The notes beneath the pieces were generated by a model. The model worked only from the letters and a program-made list of their open reading frames with translations. It was not told where the DNA came from and made no database searches. From assembly GCF_030272615.1 (NCBI RefSeq), contig NC_081414.1, positions 522,476,185 through 522,540,184 of the forward strand: a stretch of DNA of 64,000 nt. Direction: 5' to 3'. Positions 23,101-34,554 of the stretch are shown here, in pieces. The DNA comes from Cryptomeria japonica. Lineage: Eukaryota; Streptophyta; Pinopsida; Cupressales; Cupressaceae. Each line of letters starts with the position of its first letter. Positions within the stretch are counted from its first letter, which is position 1. The translations under genes were made by a program, and so were the position numbers.

Positions 23101-24341
23101 TGTTGGCATTATGGATGAATTAATTATGTGTTGCATTGATGTTTTTTTATTGATGTCAACACTAGCTGTTATGGTTGGTTACTAGTAGACATGTTTTGAT
23201 TATTGACAGATATGTTTTGGTTACTGGTAGAAGATCTAGTGTTATCGACAGAAGAGACTATCTATTGGACACTTCCGACATGTTTGATTTTATGTGTTAC
23301 ATGCTTCTGGAGCTTGTTTTGGTCAATTGATATTGACTTGGTAATCATACACTCTTGTAAATCCATACTGGCATTGGTTTAAGGTTTAACCAGCAGAGCT
23401 TTCACAGAGAAATCTTGATAGGATGCATAAGTGGTGTTGGTGTAGCTTCTAGATGGATTTCAGGATGTTGAAGATGTTCTTTTATCATGCCTCAATTGAG
23501 TGAAGAAATTGCTTCAAATGGCATGGTGGACCTAGATTAGGCCTAGTGCCTATCTAGGTTATGGACCAATATCATGTTAACGTGTTCTCTACACATTACT
23601 AGGATGATTTATGGATTGGTTATTGTTGTTTTGGTCTTAAGCCGACATGGCATATCATTGTAAAATGAATGTATGTAATAATCTTATTGTAATATCTTTT
23701 AGGTGTCTGACCTAATTAGTTTAGGCCTTAGGATTGGTATAAAATGATGTAAGATCTCATTATATATTATATGTGTTGTGGTTTTGGAATGCAATATCAT
23801 ATGTGAAGGAGATTTGGTTGATCATAGGTGATCAAATTGGGATTAAGGAAGAGGTCAAAGGCCTCTAGTATTGATCTTAACAGGGACTGTAATCAGGCAT
23901 GGTAGATGCTATCTCTGGCAGTTCATTATTTTGGATGGCTATCCATTTATCTTGAGGTGGTTATAACCTTTCTGTAGTTAGTGAGACTCTTTCATAATGA
24001 GCAGTATGCTCTAGGTAGTGTGCCCTCCTGCATGTGCAGGCCCCTCATTGTATCACATAATTTCTACAGAAGTATCATCTGACTGTGGGTAGGCTTCCCA
24101 CTGTGGTTTTTCCCTTTCCAATTTTTTCATGTACAAATCATGGTGTTATGTGGTATGGTTGCATTGAGTTGATTATTTGTTTCGTTGTTAAGTTTTATTG
24201 CTTACCAATATCTATTTCTGATATTCCAATACTTAATGTTTATGTGATCCGATTAAAGGTTATTAAGTGGATTAATTGATATAATTTGTCAACAACTAGT
24301 TCATCCCCCCCCCTCTTAGTTGTTCACTAGTTATCCTAATG
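23101..24341 (+). repeat. 3' LTR of Cop1
   Basis: Begins TGTTGGCATTATGGATG after the PPT. Many substitutions against the 5' LTR indicate an old insertion compared with LARD1. Confidence 0.9.
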
Positions 24342-24647
24342 AATAGCTGATAGACTCCTGATCCAAATACTATCATGCCCACAAATGGACCTAACCAGTT
24401 TGGTTCAAACTTCTGTTTCTTTTCACAATCTTCCTAGTTGCATGGATTTTTTTTAGTACTAGTTCTCTAACTTGAAATGCTCATGGTTTGACCTTGTGAT
24501 TATAACTTCAGCACATTCTTTTTGATACACCTTCAAATGATCAAAGCCATTTTGTCTTCATTCATGGATCAATTCTTACTCTTGCAATCTAGATACTCAT
24601 TGTTTTTCATTTGGGATAAGGCCTTTTAATGATACTCTACTTCTATT
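24342..24647 (-). pseudogene. pol: Tat integrase C-terminal part between Cop1 and LARD1
   Basis: On the minus strand it reads from IEVEYH at 24647 (direct continuation of the part at 36157) to a GPF-type module (LGPFVG near 24385) and VYQL at the Cop1 TSD. It contains several stops. The text order on both sides proves that the two insertions hit one integrase gene. Confidence 0.82.
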
Positions 24648-24652
24648 GGTAG

Positions 24653-26262
24653 TGTAGGTTAGGAAATAGGAAATCATTACAAACATTATAAACATAATAA
24701 TCTCAATCACAAAAGCATTCATTGCAATGAATCTATCCTAAGACACATTCAATAGAGACATGAAAACAAAGCATACAAAACTAATGATTGTGCAAACCAG
24801 ATGACGATTTGAATGCTCCTTCCATGTGGCTCCATTGTTCTTCTTTCCTCTCCAAATAGTTGTGGATCTCACCTACAAGTGCACACACAATTGAAAGCAA
24901 GTAGATGAGATTTTTGATCAAGAGTACTAGAAGCTTAGATTCGATAGCCTGATTATCAATTACCAATTAGCCTTGATTAATGAAGATCATCCAATTTATA
25001 GAAGAATTGGAGAGATGAACAAATTAGCATGATAGTGATTCGAATGGAAATTCAAATCAAGAATAGCAAAATTATGACATGTCTATGACAAATTGCTATG
25101 CAAAGATTTATGACAATTTATGACAAATTCTATGTCAAGAATTTATGACAATTTATGACAAATTTCTATGTCAAAAATTGATTGATTGTCAATTATGACA
25201 AATTATGACAAATTTCTATGTCATTTCCATGAATTTAGGAGAGAAATAGGAGGAAATTGAAATTAAGAATTAGAAAATTAGGAAATTAGGAAATTAGGAA
25301 ATTGATGGAAATTAGAAATTAGGTAAATTAATTAATAATTTGTCATTTATTAATTAATTCACCAAAGAGGAATAATTAGCCAATTAAATGAATATTTAAT
25401 TGTAATGAGAAGACTTAGGATAAATAAATAATTATTAATCCTAGAGGAAGAAATGACACATTAGGTTAAATGATAAATCATGAAACCTTAGAAGATAAGT
25501 TAGCAATGCAAGAATGACAATTAAGTCGTGATTGAAGATTGATTTGATGTCGATTCGATCATGATCATGATTTTGACTTGATAAATGATCAATGTTGATA
25601 AATGATTTGATTGAGATTGATAAGGAGACCAAATTGATAGGCACCAATTGACGAGGAACAATGACTAATTGATCCAAATTGACATGATTGAGAAGACGAC
25701 GATGATTGATGACAAATCGATCGCAAAATTGAAGAAATTGACAAGGACAAGGATCGATGACAAAATAGATCACAAAATGACAAGATTGAAAATGACCACG
25801 ATCAATGACAAATTGATCCCAAAATGACAAGATCGAACATGACAACAATTGATGACAAATCGATCGTTAAGATGACAAGATTGAAGGATTGATGATAAAT
25901 CAATCGCCAGATGACAAGATTGATAAGAGGACAACGATCGATGACAAATCAATCGCAAGATTGACAAGAGGACAAAACCCTAATTAGGATTGATGATGTC
26001 CAAAATGATGACAAATAAGCACGCACATTGATGCAATAGGATAAGATCGATTAAAATCATGACTGGATAGTGTTGTCGACAAGACCAAATTCGAGAGCGA
26101 GATAAATGAGGAATGTAGAAGAATGACTCGATGTTCGCAAATGATAAAAACCAAGTGCAAATCATAGGAGAAATGTTAATGCGATGCAAAAACCTGAAAT
26201 GAGGCAATGCGCAAATGTTAAAGTATGACTCCGCAAGCGTTGACCATTTTTAGGTGTCTACA
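24653..26262 (-). repeat. 3' LTR of LARD1
   Basis: On the minus strand TGTAGACACC...CCTACA. It contains AT-rich repeats with TATGACAAATT words (25070-25230) and a degenerate tandem array with units of about 50 bp containing GACAAATCGATCGC (25685-25980). The array has few stops on the minus strand and gives false ORFs. Confidence 0.93.
25685..25980. repeat. CGATCG minisatellite inside the LARD1 LTR
   Basis: About six to seven degenerate units built around TGATGACAAATCGATCGC and AATGACAAGATTGA. The same array recurs at 26905-27190 (duplicated copy) and 35580-35880 (5' LTR). Confidence 0.85.
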
Positions 26263-26370
26263 TTTTGCCCCTCTTTGAGACAATGTGATTTTAAGCGTTG
26301 TTTCAAAGAACAATAATGAAAATGCCCCAGACAATGACAATGACATATGCATGCCCCAGACAATGACAAT
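26263..26370 (-). promoter_or_regulatory. First PPT and 3' end of LARD1 internal region
   Basis: The minus strand reads caaagaggggcaaaa right before the LTR start at 26262. This 108-bp segment is repeated at 27471-27600. Confidence 0.85.
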
Positions 26371-27600
26371 GACAATTTATGACAAATTTCTATGTCAAAA
26401 ATTGATTGATTGTCAATTATGACAAATTATGACAAATTTCTATGTCATTTCCATGAATTTAGGAGAGAAATAGGAGGAAATTGAAATTAAGAATTAGAAA
26501 ATTAGGAAATTGATGGAAATTAGAAATTAGGTAAATTAATTAATAATTTGTCATTTATTAATTAATTCACCAAAGAGGAATAATTAGCCAATTAAATGAA
26601 TATTTAATTGTAATGAGAAGACTTAGGATAAATAAATAATTATTAATCCTAGAGGAAGAAATGACACATTAGGTTAAATGATAAATCATGAAACCTTAGA
26701 AGATAAGTTAGCAATGCAAGAATGGCAATTAAGTCGTGATTGAAGATTGATTTGATGTTGATTCAATCATGATCATGATTTTGACTTGATAAATGATCAA
26801 TGTTGATAAATGATTTGATTGAGATTGATAAGGAGACCAAATTGATAGGCACCAATTGAGGAGGAACAATGACCAATTGATCCAAATTGACATGATTGAG
26901 AAGACGACGATGATTGATGACAAATCGATCGCAAAATTGAAGAAATTGACAAGGACAAGGATCGATGACAAAATAGATCGCAAAATGACAAGATTGAAAA
27001 TGACCACGATCAATGACAAATTGATCGCAAAATGACAAGATCGAACATGACAACGATTGATGACAAATCGATCGTTAAGATGACAAGATTGAAGGATTGA
27101 TGATAAATCGATCGCCAGATGACAAGATTGATAAGAGGACAACGATCGATGACAAATCGATCGCAAGATTGACAGGAGGACAAAACCCTAATTAGGATTG
27201 ACGATGTCCAAAATGATGACAAATAAGCAGGCACATTGATGCAATAGGATAAGATCGATTAAAATCATGACTGGATAGTGTTGTCGACAAGTCCAAATTC
27301 GAGAGCGAGATAAATGAGGAATGTAGAAGAATGACTCGATGTTCGCAAATGATAAAAACCAAGTGCAAATCATAGGAGAAATGTTAATGCGACGCAAAAA
27401 CCTGAAATGAGGCAATGCGCAAATGCTAAAGTATGACTCCGCAAGCGTTGACCATTTTTAGGTGTCTACATTTTGCCCCTCTTTGAGACAATGCGATTTT
27501 AAGCGTTGTTTCAAAGAACAATAATGAAAATGCCCTAGACAATGACAACGACATATGCATGCCCCAAACAATAACAATGACATGTACATGCCCCCTCGAG
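26371..27600 (-). repeat. Tandem duplicate of partial LTR plus PPT in LARD1
   Basis: 26371-27470 repeats 25147-26262 (LTR part), and 27471-27600 repeats the adjoining PPT region. The copy is nearly identical apart from a short deletion in the AAATTAGG run. The join at 26361-26375 lies in a GACAAT-rich stretch shared by both ends, which suggests slippage or unequal exchange there. Confidence 0.9.
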
Positions 27601-29650
27601 GAATTGGCCGAAAACATGCAGAAAAGAGGCCAATTGATCGATAAGAATGACAGAAGATGATAGGTTCGAACGGACTACCAAGACTAACGGAAGAAATGTT
27701 AGTAAGAAGAAAATGAGACAGAAGACAGTTAAAGATGAAGAAAACTTGCTTTCAGTAATGCACTTTGTAGGTGAAAACCTTTATTTTTATGTAGCAAAAT
27801 GGATGCGTAGCATCATGGCATTGAAGGCCAGAGCTGAAATGCAACCCTTTTTGCAAAAGACAAACACATCACAGACAAACAACAATCGCAATCAAAAAGA
27901 AAAGGATCATGAACCATCCCGGTCACTCTAAATCACTCAGTGACATCATCGAGCAACATAGGAACATGATCGAAGATAAATCAATAGAAAGATAAGATGC
28001 ACAAATTCCAACAAATCAAACAAACACCTTGATCTTCGTTGTCAAAAGTTGAACGTGCTGATAGAACGATCATGCTGTCTGGTTTCAGGACATGTGGTAC
28101 CCTGTCTAAGATAGGACACAGTCTGGTTTCGAGTATACCACACCCTGTATAAGACCCATGATAGTAGAGACAAGGACAAATGATTTTGAGGTAACGTTCG
28201 ATTGATATGACAATTGGGATCAGTTTGAATGTCTAGTTTGATTGAAAAAGTTCATCTGTTTAAAGCATGATTTCATTAAAGCACAGCATGTGATTGCGAG
28301 TGTCGTTGGATGAATGCTCAGTGATTTGTCCTATGCACAAAAGGAATAATGTATTGCAAAATGTTTGTTTTTTTTTGTTTTTTTGGATTTTAATGTTTTG
28401 AAATGTTTTTGTTCATTTTTTCAGGACTTTATATGATTTTTAGGGATTTTTCATTTTTTCAGTTTTTAGATACTTTTTTCAGGACATTTTTCAATTTTTT
28501 TGGATTATTTCAAGACATTTTTCAATTTTTTTAAAGATTTTTTCAGGACATTTTTCAATTTTTTTAAAGATTTTTTCAGGACATTTTTAAATGTTTTTGA
28601 GATTTTTTCAGGACATTTTTAAATGTTTTTTTTTTGGATTATTTCAGGAAATTTTTAAATGTTTTTTTTTGGATTATTTCAGGACATTATTCAATTTTTA
28701 AGAGATTTTGCCCCCAGTGTCTAGCAAGGCAAGGAATATGACAGGTGAATAAATAGGCTTGCTGAAATGATGGTGGATAGAGGGAAGACAAAAGCCTTTT
28801 ATTATGGAGACAACGCGGATGCCATTTTCAAGGGCTATGGCGTGATGGGACAAGAGATTGGATATGACAATGTAAATCAGTGACATGGCATGAGGGACAT
28901 GTCAAGAGGTTTTTGAAACCATGTTTCAATTTTGCGTCCTTATGTCAGATCAAGATCAAAGAATGAAAAAGAGTGTATGGATAGTGATAAGATATGGATA
29001 GGATAAGCAAGACCAAGAATGGATAAGTGACATGGACTGAAGGTCGGGATTGGCTACGGGATAATGGCAAAAAGTTGCAATAAGATAGGGAATATGGATG
29101 AAAGGTTGTAATAAGCAAATGGATAAAGACCAAAAGCTATGATGGACTAAAAGCTACAAACAAGATGCATGATGCTCATGACAATCCTCAGCCTTGTCAA
29201 GATCAAAGGTGGAAAGAGGAAATGGACATAAGGGACAATAGGATATGAAGGGTAATGACAGGAGTTCGATAGGATAATGAAGGGCAATAGGATATGAAGG
29301 AGGAAACCTGCCCCCAAGTACGGTATGCAAGAAGTTCATAGATTATGCATGACGCCTGTTTGCCAGGTTTTCATCATGGTACTTGCCCAAGGCGCCTGTT
29401 TGCCAGGTTTTCACCAGTGAACGAATTATTTTTCTTTACTTTTTTCTTTTCTTTTCTTTTTCTTTTTTTTTTTTTGTATTTTTGAGCTTTTTCAATAGAG
29501 GATGGACACATGATAGGGGATGGAAGAAGGACTCAAACATCTTTTTGTTTGGATAGTAGCCTTGAAAAAAAATGGCCCATGACCTTTAAAAGCATGCTCA
29601 AAGACGTTGATAGGATAAGGACATGGAAAAATAGATGAAACTAAGGCAAG
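27601..29650 (-). other. LARD1 3' non-coding region
   Basis: No supported ORF; the 94-codon plus-strand ORF at 27647 shows no family feature. It holds two copies of the CTGGTTTCAGGA...CCTGTATAAGAC-type repeat (28077-28155), a T-rich tandem array (28370-28700) and two copies of GCCTGTTTGCCAGGTTTTCA (29355 and 29395 region). The Tat element has the same kinds of parts in the same order. Confidence 0.7.
28420..28700. repeat. T-rich minisatellite in the LARD1 3' region
   Basis: About seven to eight units of roughly 35-40 bp with the core TTTTTTCAGGACATTTTT. Tandem repeats in the 3' untranslated region are known from Ogre/Tat elements. Confidence 0.85.
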
Positions 29651-29653
29651 GAT

Positions 29654-32452
29654 TTATGCAAAGGATTGGACTAAAGGGATCGAAGGATGGAAAATATGCA
29701 TTGGATAATGGATAGTGTATTGGAAGAATTGGGCTTCAGTGGATGGAAATGTTGGCAAGATCGGCGTTGGCACACACCTTGAGGTGTGATGGACTGATGG
29801 AGAAAAGACGTATTTTGGATATTGAGATTTAGATGGAGGAAAGGCTATGGATTTTGGGGCATAAGGGCCCAAAATGGATGAAGAAGGTGATGGAGGAATA
29901 GATTTGAGAGGTTTGGATGGAGGAATAGCAATTTTGGATGCCAATTTGGATGTTTCTTTAGGCTTTTGTGCTTCAAGGAGCTGCTTAGGGATCCACATGG
30001 TTTTTGATTTTTCATGCTTTTGTGGTTCCTTGGAGTGCATTGCTTGCACAAGGGATTTAGGAACCCATATATATTTTGACTTTGCTTTATTTTTCTCAAT
30101 GGGCCTTTGTGGCCTTTTGGATATTTCTTTTTCTTTATAGATCATATTGTTCTTTGTTTTGACATGTCGATTATATTGGACATGTTGATCCTTGAATACA
30201 TGTGGATTTTTAGACTTATGACTTTTATACTTGGCATCCAAATTGCTTGGAGGGGGAAAAGAATGCATGGATGGATATGAATGATATGGAGGCCTATGGG
30301 ATGGATGGCATTTACTCAAGGATGTGTGCCTTTGCTGACCTTGCATAGAGGATGAAGGGATATAAGGACCTAAGATGGATGAAAGGTATGATGGAGAAGG
30401 GATATGTTTTGATTTTGATGGAGGGATACCAACGTCTTGAGAGTGAGTTGTGTAGACATGACCTTGAAGATCTTCTTTAATATGGAGGGATTCTTGCTTA
30501 TGGAGATCTACTCCTTTTCCTTTATGAATATCTTGACTTGTAGGATACTCTTTGCTTTGGGAAGAAGATGCGAGTCCATTATGAGGTGGATATGATATGA
30601 GAGAAATAATGAGATCTTGAAGTGGATCGGATTGCACCAAAGTGGAAGAACCCATTATGCATGTTGATGGTTCATGAACATCTTGCACTGACAAATTAGA
30701 ATCATGAGGGGGATTAGGATCATGAGGGGGACTAGGATTGTGTTGTGGACATGGTTCAATGATAGGCTCTTCAAGAGATGGAATGGGAGAAATAATGGGA
30801 TCATCAAAAGAAATGTGATCTTGGAGTGGATATGCTGGATTAGGACAAGGAGATGAAGGAACAAGTGGATCTTGTGGAGGATCTAAAGGAATAATTTGAT
30901 CTTGACAAGGAGGAAGATCATTGGAATCCTCTTTAAAGGTGCTTTGCTCTTGACTTTCAATGGAATCATCGGAAAGGATGGATGGGATATCTTGAATGTC
31001 AATGGGATTTGAAAGGACATTTTGTTCATGAAATGGAAGGGGATCATTTGGGATTGGATGAACTGGGATATCTTGATCTTGCTCGGGGAATGGAGTGTCA
31101 ATAGGACTTTGGATAGGATGGACAAGAATAGGGGAATCATTGTGAGTGTCTAGGAACATGGGATCTTGGTCAACAATTGGATGGGATGATAAGGTTTCAG
31201 GATCTTGATCTTGATCTATTTCAAGACACGTTTCTTCATGCTCTAAACTATCCTCTTGACATGGGGTTAGACTTTGGATATGCATGGGGGATTCTGACAA
31301 GGAACCAATGTTTTGGCATGAAGTAAATGCACTTTGAACATTTGTGATGGATTCTGGCAAGGAATCAATGCTTGAACATGAGGAAGAGGGACTTCGAATG
31401 GGGTCCTCTAAAACAGGTAATGGGAATAAAGTGCATGGTGGCATTGGGTCTTGTATTTCTGAAACATGACAAGGATGTGCATCATGAATTGGATTATCGT
31501 GGCAATCAATTATGGATAGCTCTTGGATAATTGCATCCTTGGGTGTATTGTTTGATGAGGACAATATAGAAGGTTCTTGTGAAACTTCTAGAGGTGTAGG
31601 GATAGATGCCACTGGAGAGTCAATTTGTTTGCGAGGGGATGAGGCATTGCTAGACATAGGTGTATTATTTTGATCTTCCTCAAAGAACTCACTTGGTAAT
31701 TTCCTTAAGATCATTGCACTAAAGCCACCTTTCTTTCGAGGTTTTGACATAGTTGTATCTGGAATTTGAACTTGTTTGGCAAGGAGTTGGTTCTGGTCTG
31801 ATGTCATGTTTTGATATTGTTCTGACATGTTTGAAACTTGGGTTGGTGTGTGCTGCAACCTTTGTTTTTGAATGTTTGGTTGACATTGATATTCCACCAT
31901 TGGTTGAACCATTTGTGGACATTGTATAGTTGGTTGGACATATTGTTGAAATTGAACCATTGGTTGTGTTGGTTGCATATGTTGGACAATTGGTTGTGAT
32001 GGTTGAAAATCTGATTGATAGTAAACACCTTGTTCTTGTTGTGGAGGCACATACTGTTGAAATTGATGTTGTCTCTTTTCTTGAAATTGTTTCATCATCT
32101 CTATTTGTGAGAGGAGAGCTAGTATGTCTGATCGTTCGATAAGAGACCTTACATCAATTGGCTCAATATTTGGATTTCGACCTAGAAGTTTTTGAAACAT
32201 TTTGGACATTTGTGATCTATTCTTAGCAATGTTTTTCACTCTTTGTTCCAAAATCTCATTTTCTTGAGCTAGTTTCTCCTCTAGTTTTTGTATTTGGAGA
32301 CTTGTTTCATCATAAAAAGTTTGATCAATATTGCCTTGTTGTTGGGTTGGATAGAATTGTGATTGCTTTGGATTAAAATTCGATTGCATTGTCAGTTGAT
32401 ACGTCAAACTTTGTTGCATCATTGGTGCTTGGAACCTTGTTTCAATAGACAT
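29654..32452 (-). CDS. Intact 932-aa ORF of LARD1, function unknown
   Basis: A single open frame on the minus strand, in the sense orientation of the element. I take the ATG at 32452 (MSIETRFQAP), because the codons upstream of it have no ATG. Seen in the protein: a coiled coil at about residues 49-84 (IQKLEEKLAQENEILEQ...), a Gln-rich stretch at 122-229 with QP-M-V/I-Q repeats, a basic patch near 237-252 (KPRKKGG), a long acidic Asp/Pro/Ser region at about 265-680, and a basic C-terminal part with two copies of a W-V/I-P-K-x-L motif near residues 795-830. There is no CCHC knuckle, protease, RT or integrase. Position after the leader suggests a Gag-like or Ogre-ORF1-like role, which is inference. 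An uninterrupted ORF of this size among so many dead copies suggests recent activity or selection. Confidence 0.85.
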   Translation of the reverse strand: MSIETRFQAPMMQQSLTYQLTMQSNFNPKQSQFYPTQQQGNIDQTFYDETSLQIQKLEEKLAQENEILEQRVKNIAKNRSQMSKMFQKLLGRNPNIEPIDVRSLIERSDILALLSQIEMMKQFQEKRQHQFQQYVPPQQEQGVYYQSDFQPSQPIVQHMQPTQPMVQFQQYVQPTIQCPQMVQPMVEYQCQPNIQKQRLQHTPTQVSNMSEQYQNMTSDQNQLLAKQVQIPDTTMSKPRKKGGFSAMILRKLPSEFFEEDQNNTPMSSNASSPRKQIDSPVASIPTPLEVSQEPSILSSSNNTPKDAIIQELSIIDCHDNPIHDAHPCHVSEIQDPMPPCTLFPLPVLEDPIRSPSSSCSSIDSLPESITNVQSAFTSCQNIGSLSESPMHIQSLTPCQEDSLEHEETCLEIDQDQDPETLSSHPIVDQDPMFLDTHNDSPILVHPIQSPIDTPFPEQDQDIPVHPIPNDPLPFHEQNVLSNPIDIQDIPSILSDDSIESQEQSTFKEDSNDLPPCQDQIIPLDPPQDPLVPSSPCPNPAYPLQDHISFDDPIISPIPSLEEPIIEPCPQHNPSPPHDPNPPHDSNLSVQDVHEPSTCIMGSSTLVQSDPLQDLIISLISYPPHNGLASSSQSKEYPTSQDIHKGKGVDLHKQESLHIKEDLQGHVYTTHSQDVGIPPSKSKHIPSPSYLSSILGPYIPSSSMQGQQRHTSLSKCHPSHRPPYHSYPSMHSFPPPSNLDAKYKSHKSKNPHVFKDQHVQYNRHVKTKNNMIYKEKEISKRPQRPIEKNKAKSKYIWVPKSLVQAMHSKEPQKHEKSKTMWIPKQLLEAQKPKETSKLASKIAIPPSKPLKSIPPSPSSSILGPYAPKSIAFPPSKSQYPKYVFSPSVHHTSRCVPTPILPTFPSTEAQFFQYTIHYPMHIFHPSIPLVQSFA

Positions 32453-34533
32453 GTCACTATGCAAATGCAATATTTTTGGAATTTTTCAAGGACAATATAT
32501 GATATGCAACTAAATGCAAACTAAAATAGATGAAAATGCAATCTATGGCAAGAATGTAACCTATGTTTTTTGGTTGTTTTTCAAGATTTTGACAAACATT
32601 TTGGAATGCAAATCTAAGAAAGAGACCCTTAGGAAATTGAAATGATATCTAGACCTCAAAGGACAAAAGGACCAAGTGACAATAGGACAAATTGACAATG
32701 TCTCCCCTATATGCTTGGATACTAAGCTAGGTTTGATGAAATGACATTGATGACAAAAGGACAAAAGGTTTGATAAGGTCTAGACTTCTTAACAATGACT
32801 TAGGGTTTATCAAAGATTCGGATTACTCAAGGATGACAAAACCTAGTTTTTGAGACTATATGCAAAAGGACAACTAATATGCAAATGACTAATATGATAT
32901 GATAATGACCTAAACTTAATGAAGAGACTTAAGGTATGCAAATATGAATGTATGATAACGGTATGACTTTAATGCAAGAGGACACATGCAAATGGATGAC
33001 TTTTATTGATATGCAAAAGAAGTATGACTTAGGTGAAACCTAACCTTGGTACTTGATAATGAACTTTGCAAAATGCAACCTAGGATGAACCTAATTCAAG
33101 TGACATGAATGTTAAGACAAGATTTTGAATGATGTTTGACAACCATGTTTGAAGATATGTTTTGAACCTTGTTGAGCTTTTGTTGGATGAATGTCTCTTG
33201 TGTTTAACCTTGTTTTGAATCAATTTATCTTGTTTTTGAAATGAGACAAAATTCAACTTTTGACAATCAAAGCATACAAGATATTGCAACTTAGACTCAA
33301 GACAATCATGCTCATTCCCACATTTCTTATGGTAGGCAAGGACATTAGGTACTTGAGAGGTAGACTTGTTATGGGATTCAAGGAGAATACATAGATGCTT
33401 GACCCCACGGGCTCCCCTCCACGGCACTCACTTCTCAGGGCAGCCAAGCATCAGTCCCCATGGAAATCTCCCCATGGCAAACTTAGTATCTCTTCCAAGT
33501 ATCCGAACTTGTCCTTCTCAAGCAACTAGAAGGGTTTTTGACCTCTAAAACAAGGTGTTTAATAAGGATTTCTGTTAAGCGTTACTCCTTGATGTCACGC
33601 AAGCGTGATTGAGACATTAAGCCCACCAAGATACCAAACAAATGTAGTCACACAAGCATGTTTTAGACCTTGAGGCCCTACTTAGATGTTGATATGAGAA
33701 AGAGTTCAAGGGTCATCACTTCCCAAGTAACTACAATTCCCACGTAACCCTTCCTTCAAAGCTTTCGCCCATCAGGTATTTGTTTATAGTGAGTTAGAAT
33801 GCCAAGGTATTCTAGCCGTACTCACTTTGGGTCATTCCCTTCTCACGATTATCACTTGCTCACAAAAGCAAAGTGGTCGAGAAGGTAGGCCCTCTAAAGG
33901 TGACACTCAATCAAAGACACGAGCATGGTATCGAAGATCTGGATTTCTGATCACCCTAAGAAGGATGAGAGCATACTCTCCTACTCCAATGTCACACTCA
34001 ACAATCAAAGAAAAAAAATGTTCATTCCAACCTATTTAGAAATCACTAGGTGCCTAAAACATTAAAGACAAACACCAAGTTTAGTTGTTTCTCCAAGGCA
34101 AGCTGCAAAAACCCAAGTTAGAAGTTTGATTTGTTGTCTTTGACTTTCGAATCTGCACAAAGCGTGTTAGTAGTTTGATTTATTGTCTTTGCCATGTGTA
34201 TGCCAAGATTCTACATAGATAATTAGTACCAAAATCCAAAGCACAGAAAACAGAATGCAAAAACACAACAAATTTCAAGTAAACACTACATTTTTTTACC
34301 TCTATTCTGGACTTTACACAGGCACAGAACCCATGACACAGGCGCAGAATGAAGGACACAAGTGTAGAATGTCACCTACACAAGCATAGAATGCTCAACA
34401 CAGGCACAGGTTGCTTCACACAGGCGCAGGAGTCTCCAGAATACCCTGCACGACCCTGTTTTTGGGTTTTTTGGCCTGCAAATCAACTTGAGAGCACTCA
34501 AAACACCATAAAGAGGTTAGAAGGTTAGTTTTT
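32453..34533 (-). other. LARD1 leader between PBS and ORF
   Basis: No coding signal. The middle (about 33780-33990) resembles the Tat leader at 49460-49610: both have an ACTCAC-TTGGGTC block, a segment reading GGATTTCTGAT and CATACTCTCCTACC-like text in the same order. Near the PBS end lies a six-copy short repeat (34315-34435). Confidence 0.7.
34315..34435. repeat. Six short tandem repeats in the LARD1 leader
   Basis: Units ACACAGGCRCAGAA and variants, spaced about 20-23 bp. The first three spacers differ from the last three. The array lies about 100 bp inside the PBS. Confidence 0.85.
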
Positions 34534-34550
34534 CACATTAGGTTCACCAA
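34534..34550 (-). promoter_or_regulatory. Probable PBS of LARD1
   Basis: The minus strand reads TTGGTGAACCTAATGTG, four bases after the LTR end CCTACA. The TTGG start fits a PBS, but I cannot assign a tRNA. Confidence 0.5.
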
Positions 34551-34554
34551 TTAA

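Larger units (their letters stand above)
19583..24341 (+). mobile_element. Cop1: Ty1/copia element with internal deletion
   Basis: LTRs of 1245 and 1241 bp flank only 2.27 kb of internal DNA. TSDs are GATAG (19578-19582) and AATAG (24342-24346), one mismatch. The 3' LTR ends CCTAATG where CCTAACA is expected. The internal region keeps the gag N-terminal part joined to RT and RNase H. The rest of gag, protease and integrase are missing. Confidence 0.88.

Noticed and set aside
25441-27234. Several overlapping minus-strand ORFs of 60-145 codons (and again at 35335-35920)
   Set aside because: They fall in the LTR minisatellite, which lacks stops in several frames at once. The His/Cys/Ser/Ile-rich translations only mirror the repeat.
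29874-30140. Plus-strand 88-codon ORF and other ORFs between 29845 and 32142
   Set aside because: Shadows of the 932-codon LARD1 ORF in other frames.
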